Assembly (NCBI GenBank): GCA_030684555.1 | Contig: JAUXVN010000043.1 | Coordinates: forward strand, 1-64,000 | From: Ignavibacteria bacterium | GTDB taxonomy: Bacteria > Bacteroidota > Ignavibacteria > Ignavibacteriales > Ignavibacteriaceae | Reading direction: 5' to 3' | DNA: 64,000 nt | In this document: positions 16,859 through 26,090 of the stretch, piece by piece | Layout of the letters: each line of letters starts with the position of its first letter | Position numbering within the stretch: position 1 is the stretch's first letter | The notes under the pieces: generated by a model | Database searches by the model: none | Told to the model about the DNA's origin: nothing | Seen by the model: the letters and a program-made list of their open reading frames with translations, nothing else | Position numbers and translations under genes: made by a program

Positions 16859-17953
16859 TTGCAAAGTAAAACACTTTTTTTAATTTTTCTATTTTTATTA
16901 GGTTATGGTTTTTTTGAGATCATATCTTCCCTGGTTTACTATACCGAAAGCGGTGTTGTCTTTAGCTGGAGTGATAAATTTATTTCGCGACTTCCAATTT
17001 ATTTAACCTGGATTCTTTTCATTCCATTTATTTATGTTTTTGTTATTAAGCATAGAATTGAAAAACCTAATGTTCTTACTAAAATAATATTAATTGGTTT
17101 ACCTGGAATTTTAATTGCGGCACTTCATCGAACAATTGCAGAAATAATAATTGAACTTTTACAAGGATTGTTTTTTGGATTACCGATTGACTTAAAGGAA
17201 ATTCTGATTACAAAAAAATATTTTCTTTTTGCTTATATGTTCGATAGTTATTTGATGTACTGGATGATTGTTGCTGTTATTTTTACTTTTGATTATTACA
17301 AAAAGTTTAATGAAAACCGTTTGATTGCATCGCAATTGCAATCAAAACTTTCACTCGCTGAATTGAACATGTTAAAGATGCAGATACATCCACACTTTTT
17401 GTTTAACACACTTAATACAATTTCTGCACTAGTTCACAAAAATCCGGATGATGCAGATAAAATGATCTCACGGCTTAGTGATCTGCTAAGAACTTCGCTT
17501 GAATATTCTGGTAAACATTTTGTAACGTTAAAAGAGGAAACCGATTTTTTAAATCTTTATCTGGAAATTCAGAAAGTAAGATTTAAGGAAAGATTAAACG
17601 TGGTTTTTAATCTTGATCCATTTTCGCTTGATATTTTAGTTCCCGCCATTATTTTGCAGCCGATTGTTGAAAATTCAATTAAGCATGTTTTGGAAAAAAC
17701 TAAAGATGTTTGTGAAATCAAAATCAGCTCATCACTAAATAATAATATATTAACTCTTGAAGTTATCGATAATGGTCCCGGAATATTGGAAGCTAATTAC
17801 ATGAATAAAGATGGTGTTGGATTAAGCAATGTTAAATCAAGACTTTCCCAGATTTACAGTAATGAGCAATCGTTAAAGATAAAGAATTTGGAAAACCGGG
17901 GATTGTTGGTCTCAATTGAGATTCCCATACAAACAAACAGGAATTTGGAATGA
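16859..17953 (+). CDS. LytS-type sensor histidine kinase
   Basis: 364 residues. About four or five membrane helices occupy the first 150 residues, with no periplasmic sensor domain. The His_kinase (PF06580) box QIHPHFLFNTLNT lies at about 176-189, and an HATPase domain with N-box (QPIVENSIKHV) and G-box (DNGPGI, GVGLSNVKSRL) follows. The start is a TTG at 16859; no in-frame ATG is available upstream before a stop. The stop overlaps the next ATG by 4 bases, so kinase and response regulator are translationally coupled. Signal unknown. Confidence 0.85.
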   Translation: MQSKTLFLIFLFLLGYGFFEIISSLVYYTESGVVFSWSDKFISRLPIYLTWILFIPFIYVFVIKHRIEKPNVLTKIILIGLPGILIAALHRTIAEIIIELLQGLFFGLPIDLKEILITKKYFLFAYMFDSYLMYWMIVAVIFTFDYYKKFNENRLIASQLQSKLSLAELNMLKMQIHPHFLFNTLNTISALVHKNPDDADKMISRLSDLLRTSLEYSGKHFVTLKEETDFLNLYLEIQKVRFKERLNVVFNLDPFSLDILVPAIILQPIVENSIKHVLEKTKDVCEIKISSSLNNNILTLEVIDNGPGILEANYMNKDGVGLSNVKSRLSQIYSNEQSLKIKNLENRGLLVSIEIPIQTNRNLE

Positions 17954-18714
17954 TAAAAACATTAATAGTTGATGATGAATCACTTGCACGTGAGAGAATA
18001 ATATCACTTCTTAAAAAAGAAAATGATATTGAAGTTGTTGGTGAGTGTTCTGATGGTGAAGAAGCACTGCAGAAAATTAATTCCCTAAAACCCGATCTTG
18101 TTTTTCTTGATATTCAAATGCCTTTAATAAATGGTATTGAGGTAATAAAAAGTTTTAACAAATTTATACCGCAAGTTATTTTTGTTACAGCTTATGATGA
18201 ATATGCAGTTGAAGCATTTGAGATGAATGCTCTTGATTATCTCTTGAAACCTTTTGATCAAGAGAGATTTTCTAAAACATTGGATAGGGCAAGACAAAGA
18301 TTATTGGCTAACAGTACTAAAGAAATATCAGAAAAACTTAATAATCTTATTTTGACATTCTCTCAAAATAAACCTGATGAAAAACACCTCACAAAATTTG
18401 TTATTAAATCTGCGGGTAAAATATCTTTTATAAATGTAGATGAGATAAACTACATTGAAGCCGAAGGAAACTATCTGATTCTTCACACATCAAATAGCAA
18501 AAATCTTTATCGAGATACTATTACAAACATTTCTCAAAATCTTAATCCCGAAATATTTATACGTATCCATAGATCTTACATTGTTAAAATCGAAAATATA
18601 AAAGAAATGCAAAGTCATTTTAACAGTGAATATATTATTACTCTGAAAGACAATACAAAAATTAAATCCGGCAGAAGTTATAAAGCCGAAGTTGAAAGGC
18701 TGCTGAAACATTAA
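17950..18714 (+). CDS. LytTR-family response regulator
   Basis: 254 residues: receiver domain (DDES near the N-terminus, phosphoacceptor Asp in VFLDIQMP at about 54, YLLKPFD with the conserved Lys) and a C-terminal LytTR DNA-binding domain (EAEGNYLILHT, FIRIHRSYIVKIENI). It pairs with the kinase just upstream. The only obvious downstream gene in the same direction is the FG-GAP secreted protein, a possible target. LytTR dimers usually bind two short direct repeats; I could not assign these with confidence. Confidence 0.9.
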   Translation: MIKTLIVDDESLARERIISLLKKENDIEVVGECSDGEEALQKINSLKPDLVFLDIQMPLINGIEVIKSFNKFIPQVIFVTAYDEYAVEAFEMNALDYLLKPFDQERFSKTLDRARQRLLANSTKEISEKLNNLILTFSQNKPDEKHLTKFVIKSAGKISFINVDEINYIEAEGNYLILHTSNSKNLYRDTITNISQNLNPEIFIRIHRSYIVKIENIKEMQSHFNSEYIITLKDNTKIKSGRSYKAEVERLLKH

Positions 18715-18822
18715 ATCATCACAACGATAATTCATTTCAAAACTCATTTTAATCGTTTAGGCACTTTTTGATTTTCTGCGTTTAACTGTAAATATATATT
18801 GCTAATAAAAAAGGTACATTTT

Positions 18823-20571
18823 ATGAAAGCGTTATTAATTCTATTCACTTGTTTGTTATTTGGTTTTGAATCATTCACACAGCAATTTGTAAAAATTACA
18901 GATGGGCCACACGTAAATGATGGAGGAGACTCACGTTCTGTAAACTGGATTGACTATAATGGTGATGGCTGGCTTGATCTTTTTGTAAGTAATGGTCCAA
19001 ATGGCGGACAAAATAATTTTCTGTATAAAAATAATGGGGATGGAACCTTTACAAAAATTACAGGCATTGCCATAACCTCAGATAACCGCTCATCAGATGG
19101 AAGCACGTGGGGAGATTTTGATAATGACGGGGACTTAGATTTATTTGTTGCAAACTGGTATAATCAAAATAATCTTCTCTATAAAAATAATGGTGATGGA
19201 ACTTTTGAACTTCTTTCAGGTTCGATTGTTGCAAGCGATGGAGGGTATTCCGAAGCCGGGAGCTGGGGAGATTACAATAATGATGGACTTATAGATCTTT
19301 ACGTTTGCAACAGTGATGGAAATAAAAGAAATTTTTTTTACAAGAATAATGGTGACGGAACGTTTACTAAAATATCAACCGGCCAACAATCAACGGACGC
19401 TTTTTATTCGCGAAATGCAGATTGGATTGATATAAATAACGATGGTTATGTTGATTTATTTGTTGCAAATGAAGCAAATCAAAATGAAAATTTTTATAAG
19501 AATAATGGAGATGAAACATTTACATCATTACAAATGCCAAATCTTCTAACTTCAAATGGCAATTCCACCAGCAGCAGTTGGGAAGATATTGATAACGATG
19601 GCGACTTTGATCTATTCATTGCGAACTGGGGAAGTCAGAATAATTTTCTTTTCATTAACAATGGAGATGGAACATTTAACAAAATTACTACTGATCCTGT
19701 TAGTATAGATATTGGTAATTCTTTCGGAAGTGCTTTTGGTGATTTTGATAATGATGGTGATCTTGATTTGTTTGTTACAAATGCATTTACATCAGGAAGG
19801 ACAAAAAACTATTTTTACCTAAACAATGGTGATGGAACGTTTGTAAAAGATTCGACCTTTGAGTTAGATCTCGGCTGGGCTTACGGTTGTGCTTTTGGTG
19901 ATTACAATAAAGATGGTTACTTAGATCTTTTTATCGCAAAATGTTATGGTGCAACTGAAAATAACTCACTGTACAAAAACAGAGGAGGAAACAATAATTG
20001 GTTAAGTCTTGATCTTGAAGGCATCATTTCAAACAAATCTGCAATTGGTGCTGTAATAAAAGTAAAAGCAAATGTTTTTGGTAATTCTATTTGGCAGATG
20101 AGAAGAGTAGCGGGTCAAACAGGTTACTGCGGGCAAACACTTCAGCAGCATTTTGGACTTGGAGATGCAAGTTTAATTGATTCAATGATAATTGAATGGC
20201 CGTCTGGTATTAAACAGCTTTTGCAAAATGTTAATGTAAATAATCATTTAACATTTATTGAAGACACAACATTAACTTCAGTAGAAGCTGGAGAAGTCTT
20301 ACCGAAAGAATTTATGTTATACCAAAACTATCCCAATCCATTTAACCCGAGCACAAAAATTAGCTGGCAGTCTAATGTTAGTGGCTGGCACTCTATAAAA
20401 TTATTTGATGTTCTTGGAAACGAAGTAGAGACAATTATTAATGAATATAAAGAAGCCGGTTATCATTCGACTTCTTACATTGTAAATCCCGAATTACCAA
20501 GCGGAATATATTTCTATCAATTAAGAATAAATGCAAATTCAGAAACAAAAAAGATGATTGTATTAAGATAG
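18823..20571 (+). CDS. Secreted FG-GAP/ASPIC-UnbV repeat protein with T9SS domain
   Basis: The ATG at 18823 (AAAAAAGG upstream) is chosen over the longer frame because it starts a signal peptide (MKALLILFTCLLFGFESFTQ). The body is built of about seven FG-GAP/VCBS repeats, each with a calcium-loop-like DxDxDGxxDLF motif (e.g. DFDNDGDLDLFVANW), predicting a beta-propeller. An ASPIC/UnbV segment follows (GQTGYCGQTLQQHFGLG, WPSGIKQ), then NYPNPFNPSTKISW and the sorting domain. Surface or extracellular; adhesion or polymer binding is plausible but not shown. Confidence 0.85.
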   Translation: MKALLILFTCLLFGFESFTQQFVKITDGPHVNDGGDSRSVNWIDYNGDGWLDLFVSNGPNGGQNNFLYKNNGDGTFTKITGIAITSDNRSSDGSTWGDFDNDGDLDLFVANWYNQNNLLYKNNGDGTFELLSGSIVASDGGYSEAGSWGDYNNDGLIDLYVCNSDGNKRNFFYKNNGDGTFTKISTGQQSTDAFYSRNADWIDINNDGYVDLFVANEANQNENFYKNNGDETFTSLQMPNLLTSNGNSTSSSWEDIDNDGDFDLFIANWGSQNNFLFINNGDGTFNKITTDPVSIDIGNSFGSAFGDFDNDGDLDLFVTNAFTSGRTKNYFYLNNGDGTFVKDSTFELDLGWAYGCAFGDYNKDGYLDLFIAKCYGATENNSLYKNRGGNNNWLSLDLEGIISNKSAIGAVIKVKANVFGNSIWQMRRVAGQTGYCGQTLQQHFGLGDASLIDSMIIEWPSGIKQLLQNVNVNNHLTFIEDTTLTSVEAGEVLPKEFMLYQNYPNPFNPSTKISWQSNVSGWHSIKLFDVLGNEVETIINEYKEAGYHSTSYIVNPELPSGIYFYQLRINANSETKKMIVLR

Positions 20572-20668
20572 TTTCATTGCCATAAGTTTAATGTTTTATT
20601 ACTAAAATCTATTTCTATGGCGTTAAAGCGATTAAAAAAATCATTCCAGGTAATGCAGAAATATTTTG

Positions 20669-20880
20669 TTATCCATATGATTGCAGAGCTGAAATAGGCT
20701 TTCCATTAAATAATGTTACTTCATTAAATAAAATATTTGTCTCATTTCTATTGACAAGTTCCGCATCCCTAAGTAAATAAAGTTTTTCATAATTGTTAAT
20801 CTTCCTCAATTGAGCTTCTGTTTCTATCAATGCCATTGATATCCATCTGGCCAACATGTCAGGTGACTGCCAGTGTTTGA
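20669..20880 (-). pseudogene. Possible transposase C-terminal fragment
   Basis: The segment HWQSPDMLARWISMALIE followed by LRKINNYEKLYLLRDA resembles the C-terminal RW..A.L..E...R.I..Y pattern of mutator/IS256-type transposases. The upstream part of the open frame (to 21004) is hydrophobic and does not match, so the reading frame as a whole is probably not a gene. No inverted repeats were found around it. Confidence 0.35.
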
Positions 20881-21150
20881 TCTTTCTTAAATAACCACTT
20901 AATTTTGAATTTATATTCACCATTAAAAATGAATATAGACCCCCTATGGATTTATTGATAGATATAAATATGGATAAGCAAATTAAAATTATTCTAATTG
21001 TCATTAAGTTTCTCCGAAAGTTGAAACCAAAAAATGTATATCTGAAATTTATTCTCTTATTTCCAATTGAACAAACAAAATTTTGTTAGATTGAAAATTA
21101 CTTTTATAGAGGGATTATTAGGATCAAAGAAAAGGGAAGGATTTGCTTTA

Positions 21151-21208
21151 CCCATAATATTTAGATGCTGACCCGCCTGGGGCGGGCAAGCATGACATCT
21201 GCGTAAGG
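21151..21208. repeat. Partial copy of the 129-bp palindromic element
   Basis: 58 bases identical but for one position to the right half of the element at 28635-28763, including the inner ACCCGCC...GGCGGGC hairpin and the end TCTGCGTAAGG. The left half is missing. It lies beyond the 3' end of the rnf cluster, while the full copy lies beyond its 5' end. Confidence 0.75.
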
Positions 21209-21225
21209 GGAGTTAATAAATCGTT

Positions 21226-21693
21226 TTAATTAGTTGATTGATTATAAACGTTTGTATCGGTTTCAATAAATTTTTTAACTGAGATAATAACGGGGAGAAT
21301 AGAAACATCATCCCTTCTAAAAATGAAATGAAAAGAGAAATATAAACCGGCAAATGAAACTCCGGTCAGGAATGAAAAAAGTTCTTTCAATTCAAAGTGT
21401 TGAAAGATAGAATATCCGGCGAGTATTCCAGCAATAAATAATACCAATGGCACTAAATATAATTGACTGCTCGCTTTTAATATATTCCCCCCATTAACTG
21501 AAAAGCGAACAATGTCCCCCGGAGCAACTCCAAAAGGATCAACTACTTCAATACTATTTTCAAAATCTGAAGATGGTTTACAGAAAAGTTTTGCTGAGCA
21601 TTCTTTACATTCGTCTTTATTGGTGATAATAACTTCCGCATATTTCCCATTAATTTTTCTGACGATACCTTCTTCAATAAATACTTCGTTCAT
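21226..21693 (-). CDS. rseC: RseC/MucC-like SoxR-reducing system protein
   Basis: 155 residues with the RseC layout: an N-terminal beta-rich domain with CKECSAKLFCKP (cysteines typical of the family), VAPGDIVRFSVNGG, then two membrane helices at about 72-115. Last gene of the rnf transcription unit, 7 bases after rnfB. RseC accompanies Rnf/Rsx complexes and is thought to help reduce or maintain their iron-sulphur centres. Confidence 0.85.
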   Translation of the reverse strand: MNEVFIEEGIVRKINGKYAEVIITNKDECKECSAKLFCKPSSDFENSIEVVDPFGVAPGDIVRFSVNGGNILKASSQLYLVPLVLFIAGILAGYSIFQHFELKELFSFLTGVSFAGLYFSFHFIFRRDDVSILPVIISVKKFIETDTNVYNQSTN

Positions 21694-21700
21694 ATTAATT

Positions 21701-22510
21701 CTAATTTTTAGAGAAGTTTTGTTTACGGATTACCTTTGTACTACATTTATCAAATGGAATTTTGGTTTCATCAAATTTTTCGTAATCGATAACAGCAAGA
21801 TAATTATCCATTACAACGCCGCCGTCAGATTTTCTTGCGCAAATTCCGCATCCCATACAAGAGACATGACAAACATTTTTTGATGTTTTCGGGTCATCAT
21901 GATTTTTGCAGAAGACAAATACTTCGCGGTCTTCGGGATGCATTTCAATAATGTTGCGTGGACAAGCTTTAACGCACATTCCGCAGCCGGTACAAAGTTC
22001 ATCAATTACTTCAGGCAACCCATGTTCATTCATTACCATTGCATCAAATGGACATGCGACGACACAATCAGCGCCACCGAGACATCCGTATAAACATAGT
22101 TTATCGCCGCCTGAAATTTGTGCCATAGCTGAACATGAAAGCGGTCCATAATACGAAGTCATTTTTTTAACAGCTTCTTCATTATCGCCACAGCATAAAA
22201 TTCTGGGTAACATTCTTACAGATGTTGATGCATCAATACCCATTAGTGTCGCAACGTCGATTGCTGTATCTTGTCCTCCAACGGGGCATCCTGTAACGGG
22301 AGTTTTTCCGGCAACTACGTTTACTGAAAAATCGTAACATCCGGCATAACCGCATCCACCGCAATTTGCGCCTGGAAGAACTTCATTAACTTGAGCAATT
22401 AAAGGATTTTCTTCAACGCGAAGTTTTTTATCAGCAACGGCGAGCGCTCCGGCAAATATGAATCCGAGTCCTCCCATTGTTGCTACTGCGATTAAAATTT
22501 CTAATTCCAT
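21701..22510 (-). CDS. rnfB: Rnf complex subunit RnfB (iron-sulphur protein)
   Basis: 269 residues: an N-terminal membrane anchor (LIAVATMGGLGFIFAGALAV), the [4Fe-4S] site of the 4Fe-4S domain (GANCGGCGYAGC at about 48-59, with CPVGG later), then ferredoxin-type motifs (CLGGADCVVACPFDAM; CTGCGMCVKACPRN) and a further set CHVSCMGCGICARK near the C-terminus. It passes electrons from soluble ferredoxin into the Rnf pump. It starts 3 bases after apbE. Confidence 0.93.
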   Translation of the reverse strand: MELEILIAVATMGGLGFIFAGALAVADKKLRVEENPLIAQVNEVLPGANCGGCGYAGCYDFSVNVVAGKTPVTGCPVGGQDTAIDVATLMGIDASTSVRMLPRILCCGDNEEAVKKMTSYYGPLSCSAMAQISGGDKLCLYGCLGGADCVVACPFDAMVMNEHGLPEVIDELCTGCGMCVKACPRNIIEMHPEDREVFVFCKNHDDPKTSKNVCHVSCMGCGICARKSDGGVVMDNYLAVIDYEKFDETKIPFDKCSTKVIRKQNFSKN

Positions 22511-22513
22511 TAA

Positions 22514-23506
22514 TTATCTCCAAACATATTTGTTAAATCCCGATGATAAAAAGATCTCACCGGAGTCACTGATAATCATTCCTTCAATCGAAGTTTTACT
22601 TTCGATTAATTCCATTCCATTTTTAACACCCATAACAAAAACACCGGTTGCATATGCATCTGCCGTTAAATCATCATCTGCAATAATAGTAACGCTTTGA
22701 CAACCGTTTGCCGGATATCCGTTAGCGGGATTTATTATATGATGATAACGTTTTCCGTCAATTTCAAAGTACTGTTCATAATCGCCCGACGTTGCAACCG
22801 AAATATTTTCGATCATTAAAGTTTTAAGAATCTCATTTGTTTTTCGTGGATGCTGAATTCCAATTTTCCAATTTTTACCTGAAGTTCTAATTTCACCGCC
22901 GGCATTAATTAAATATTCTGTTATGTTTAAGTCACTCAATACTTTAGCCGCACAATCAACGGCGTAACCTTTTGCAATTGCTCCAAAATTAAATGAAACG
23001 TTTTTCTTTTTGATTAAGATTGAATCGTTTTTAAGTTCAACATTTTTCCAACCTGAATTACTTAAACTTACTGCCAAACTAGAGTCATTTGGAATTGCCG
23101 GATTCACCGCAGCAAAATCCCAAAGTTTAATAATATTTCCGGTTGAAACATCAAACGCACCGTTTGTGGTTTTATATATTTCATCACACTTTGAAAGAAC
23201 AAAATAGATTTCCGGTGTAATTACAATTTCTTCACTTAAATTTTTATTAATAGTATAAACATTACTTATGTCATTGTAAGAAGAAAAGATGTTATCGATT
23301 CGACTTATCTCATCAAATGCTTTGTTGATTGCTTCATTAGCTTCCAACTCCGGAACATCTCGAATAATTATTTCGACCACAGTCCCCATCAGAATTCTTT
23401 CCCGCTTAACAGAATTACTGTTTGAACCAAAGTCATAATTCCCTATAAAATAGCCGACAACAAAGAAGAAAAGAAAAATCAGACCGGCTGTAATAAAGTT
23501 TTTCAA
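22514..23506 (-). CDS. apbE: ApbE-family FAD:protein FMN transferase
   Basis: 330 residues: N-terminal membrane anchor/signal (GLIFLFFFVVGYFIG), then the ApbE fold with MGTVVEI, SYNDISNVY, FNFGAIAKGYAVD, YLINAGGEIRTSGK, ISVATSGDYEQ and the metal-binding DDLTADAYATGVFVMG. It covalently attaches FMN to a threonine in RnfG and RnfD, both encoded upstream in the same cluster. The start overlaps the preceding gene's stop by 4 bases. Confidence 0.92.
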   Translation of the reverse strand: MKNFITAGLIFLFFFVVGYFIGNYDFGSNSNSVKRERILMGTVVEIIIRDVPELEANEAINKAFDEISRIDNIFSSYNDISNVYTINKNLSEEIVITPEIYFVLSKCDEIYKTTNGAFDVSTGNIIKLWDFAAVNPAIPNDSSLAVSLSNSGWKNVELKNDSILIKKKNVSFNFGAIAKGYAVDCAAKVLSDLNITEYLINAGGEIRTSGKNWKIGIQHPRKTNEILKTLMIENISVATSGDYEQYFEIDGKRYHHIINPANGYPANGCQSVTIIADDDLTADAYATGVFVMGVKNGMELIESKTSIEGMIISDSGEIFLSSGFNKYVWR

Positions 23507-24246
23507 GCTTGTTCAATCCTTAATATAATTTTATTCGGTGCACATGCTATAAAGTCTCTGTTAGAAATAGCTCTTCCGCTTTGTTTGCATAATTGATGCT
23601 TGCAAGATGAAGAATGAACATGTGCAAATCCGTCACCAATATTAAATACAACTTTCCCTAAACTTCCGTTTACAGAATAAGTAACCGTTTTTCTATCAAG
23701 TGAAATTTTCTCTGCTATCCCTTTTTCATTTTCAATAACTGCAACTTTATTGTTGCTTCTAAATAAATCGAATAACGAATTTTCTTTAATTTCAGCTTGA
23801 AGAAGATAAACCCCATCTTGTCCGGAAAATGAATTTCTTATATCAATAAATCTTTGCGAAAAATCCGATTCGGGAGAATAGATATTGGAATTACTTTCTT
23901 TAAGCAGAATATCTGCCGGTAAAGGGGAATTGAGTTTGCTGATATTCACTATAACTTTGTTTCCGGAAATGATATTATTACCGTTGCTAAGAATTCTTGA
24001 TTTAATTACGGAAGCTAAATAATGATCGCCTTTTACAGATAGTTCAAACGGAGTATTTCTAAGGGTTGAATCTATAAATGAATCCAACAAAGTTATTATG
24101 CTTTCTTTATCCCCCGGGACAAACCCGCAAAGAATCAGATTTTTGTTTGTTGAATTATTTGAAACAAATTTCCCGACCGTTAATCCGCCACCTAAAGAAA
24201 CGGCAGCTAATCCTGATAACTTTAAAAATGATCTTCTAGAAATCAT
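23503..24246 (-). CDS. Tat-exported protein with C-terminal NusG_II domain
   Basis: 247 residues. The N-terminus RRSFLKLSGLAAVSLGGG is a twin-arginine signal. Residues about 35-155 are unrecognised. The C-terminal ~90 residues match the NusG domain II-like module of Rnf-associated proteins: VNGSLGKVVFNIGDGFAHV, then SCKHQLCKQSG and FIACAPNKIILRIE, with the usual spaced cysteines. Stand-alone NusG_II lipoproteins are frequent beside rnf genes but are much shorter; the long Tat-leader domain is unusual. Probably periplasmic, acting with ApbE/RnfG flavinylation or redox assembly; the role is inferred from context only. Confidence 0.7.
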   Translation of the reverse strand: MISRRSFLKLSGLAAVSLGGGLTVGKFVSNNSTNKNLILCGFVPGDKESIITLLDSFIDSTLRNTPFELSVKGDHYLASVIKSRILSNGNNIISGNKVIVNISKLNSPLPADILLKESNSNIYSPESDFSQRFIDIRNSFSGQDGVYLLQAEIKENSLFDLFRSNNKVAVIENEKGIAEKISLDRKTVTYSVNGSLGKVVFNIGDGFAHVHSSSCKHQLCKQSGRAISNRDFIACAPNKIILRIEQA

Positions 24247-24269
24247 TGAATTTATTCCTTATAAAAAAA

Positions 24270-24845
24270 TTATGAAATCATTCCAGCAAAACCCATAAAA
24301 GCAAGCGCAAGTAAACCCGCAACAATAAGAGTTATCGGTGCGCCTCTAAAGGGTTTGGGAACATCAGCCAGTTCGAGTTCTTCACGAATTCCGGCCATAA
24401 TTATCAATGCTAAAGTGAATCCGGCACCTGCTCCAAGTCCGAAGAAAATTCCTTCAAGAAAAGAATAATCTTTCATCGATATAAGCAGTGCTAAACCTAA
24501 AATTGCGCAATTAGTTGTAATCAGCGGAAGAAAAATTCCGAGTGCGCGATAAATCGGCTGACTAACTTTTTTAATAAACATTTCTACAAATTGAACTAAA
24601 GAAGCTATTACAAGAATAAATGCGGGAATTTGTAAAAACTCAAGATTATTCGGAACAAGCACTAAAAACCAAATCAGCCAACTGACAACAGATGTAATTA
24701 CCATTACAAATGTTGTTGCCATTCCCATTGATAAAGCCGAAGAAAATTTATTTGATACACCGATAAAAGGGCAAATGCCGAGGAACATCGAAAGAACAAA
24801 GTTGTTAATTATTGCCGCTGATATAAATAATAAAAAGAGTTCCAT
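24270..24845 (-). CDS. rnfA: Rnf complex subunit RnfA
   Basis: 191-residue integral membrane protein with six predicted helices. Signature pieces: NNFVLSMFLGICPFIGVS at the N-terminus, ITTNCAILGLALL in the centre (the Cys near the shared iron-sulphur centre with RnfE) and GAGAGFTLALIIMAGIREELE. RnfA and RnfE are inverted homologues forming the membrane electron path. It follows rnfE by one base. Confidence 0.93.
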   Translation of the reverse strand: MELFLLFISAAIINNFVLSMFLGICPFIGVSNKFSSALSMGMATTFVMVITSVVSWLIWFLVLVPNNLEFLQIPAFILVIASLVQFVEMFIKKVSQPIYRALGIFLPLITTNCAILGLALLISMKDYSFLEGIFFGLGAGAGFTLALIIMAGIREELELADVPKPFRGAPITLIVAGLLALAFMGFAGMIS

Positions 24846-24846
24846 C

Positions 24847-25524
24847 TTAAACCCCCGGCTCTGTTAATTGTACTTGTTTGCTCGAACGGTATTTCTGAAT
24901 AATGCTTTCACGCTCTTTCGATTTTTTACTTTCGACATAAAAATTTGCTAATCCCATTAAGAGTCCAAGCGTTAAAAATGCGCCTGCGGGAAGAATCATT
25001 ATCAACCATGGTTCAAAAACTTGCGGCATAATTTGAAATCCAAGAAGTGTTCCGCTGCCTATAATTTCTCTTATTCCGCCAATAATAAATAATACGATTA
25101 AGAAACCGGTACCGTTACCAAGTGAATCCATCAATGCGCGAATCGGAGTATTCTTTGATGCGAATGCTTCTGCACGTCCAAGTATTAAACAATTCACTAC
25201 AATCAACGGAATAAATGGTCCAAGTGCTTTACTTAATTCGGGGAATTGCGCTTTCATTACTAAATCTGCAATGGTTACAAATGTTGCAATTATAACTATG
25301 TAAGAAGCAATGCGTACTTGTGGAGGAATTAATTTTCTGATTAACGAAATAATTAAATTGGAAAGGACAAGTACAAACGTAGTCGCAAGAGCCATCGCAA
25401 TACCATTAATTGCGCTTACCGTAACGGCTAATGTCGGACACATCCCAAGTACTTGTTTAAAAACGGGATTTATTTCCCACAAACCTTTTGTATATTCTTT
25501 TAAGAGAGTTACCTGTTTTTTCAT
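24847..25524 (-). CDS. rnfE: Rnf complex subunit RnfE
   Basis: 225 residues with six membrane helices: NPVFKQVLGMCPTLAVT, IPLIVVNCLILGRAEAFA and GNGTGFLIVLFIIGGIREI are diagnostic of RnfE/NqrD. The C-terminal tail after the last helix is charged and about 30 residues long. Start overlaps the rnfG stop by 4 bases. Confidence 0.93.
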   Translation of the reverse strand: MKKQVTLLKEYTKGLWEINPVFKQVLGMCPTLAVTVSAINGIAMALATTFVLVLSNLIISLIRKLIPPQVRIASYIVIIATFVTIADLVMKAQFPELSKALGPFIPLIVVNCLILGRAEAFASKNTPIRALMDSLGNGTGFLIVLFIIGGIREIIGSGTLLGFQIMPQVFEPWLIMILPAGAFLTLGLLMGLANFYVESKKSKERESIIQKYRSSKQVQLTEPGV

Positions 25525-26090
25525 AGACTGCTCCCTTCCTTTGCTTCTGCTTTTCGAAGCGCTTCAATTCCATTATTGATAATAGCAACAACGGCTTTTG
25601 AAGAGATCGTCGCACCGGTTATCGCTTGAATCTCATTATCCTTTGTCGGAGGTGCCCCTTTAACCCATTCTATTGGTGAGGAGGTATTTAATTTATTAAA
25701 CTGACTTTTAAACGGCTCTTCTAAAATTTTTGTGCCGAGTCCGGGCGTTTCAATTTGGTCAAGTACTTCCATCGCAAGAATAGAGTCTAGATCAGGTTTC
25801 AATCCAACCATTAATCTGATTTTACCCTGAAATCCGTTTCCTTCATAAGGGAGTGAATAACCGATGAAATTTTTCTCTTTATCGAAAACTTTATAAGCTT
25901 CAAAATTTACTGAAGTCATTTTTTCATAAGAAGAAGCATCAGGCTGAACAAGAAAAATAGCCCGTTCGGTTTCAGCCTTTTGGTTAGCGGCGATAAGTGG
26001 TGTTGCCCAGCTATTAACAAAAGATAAAGCTCCGCCGGCAACTATTCCGATAAATCCAAGAGTGATTATCATTTTTGCTGTATTATTCAT
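25521..26090 (-). CDS. rnfG: Rnf complex subunit RnfG (flavoprotein)
   Basis: 189 residues: one N-terminal membrane helix and a periplasmic FMN-binding domain. The flavinylation site ITGATISSKAV lies at about 157-166, with Thr of the SGAT-type motif as FMN acceptor for the ApbE encoded downstream. LVGLKPDLDSILAMEVLDQIETPGLG (split: VLDQIETPGLGTKI) is the other conserved block. Start overlaps rnfD by 4 bases. Confidence 0.93.
   Translation of the reverse strand: MNNTAKMIITLGFIGIVAGGALSFVNSWATPLIAANQKAETERAIFLVQPDASSYEKMTSVNFEAYKVFDKEKNFIGYSLPYEGNGFQGKIRLMVGLKPDLDSILAMEVLDQIETPGLGTKILEEPFKSQFNKLNTSSPIEWVKGAPPTKDNEIQAITGATISSKAVVAIINNGIEALRKAEAKEGSSL

Noticed and set aside
20573-20640. GCCATA/TATGGC inverted repeat after the FG-GAP gene as terminator
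   Set aside because: Six-base stem, loop over 30 bases and no T-tract.
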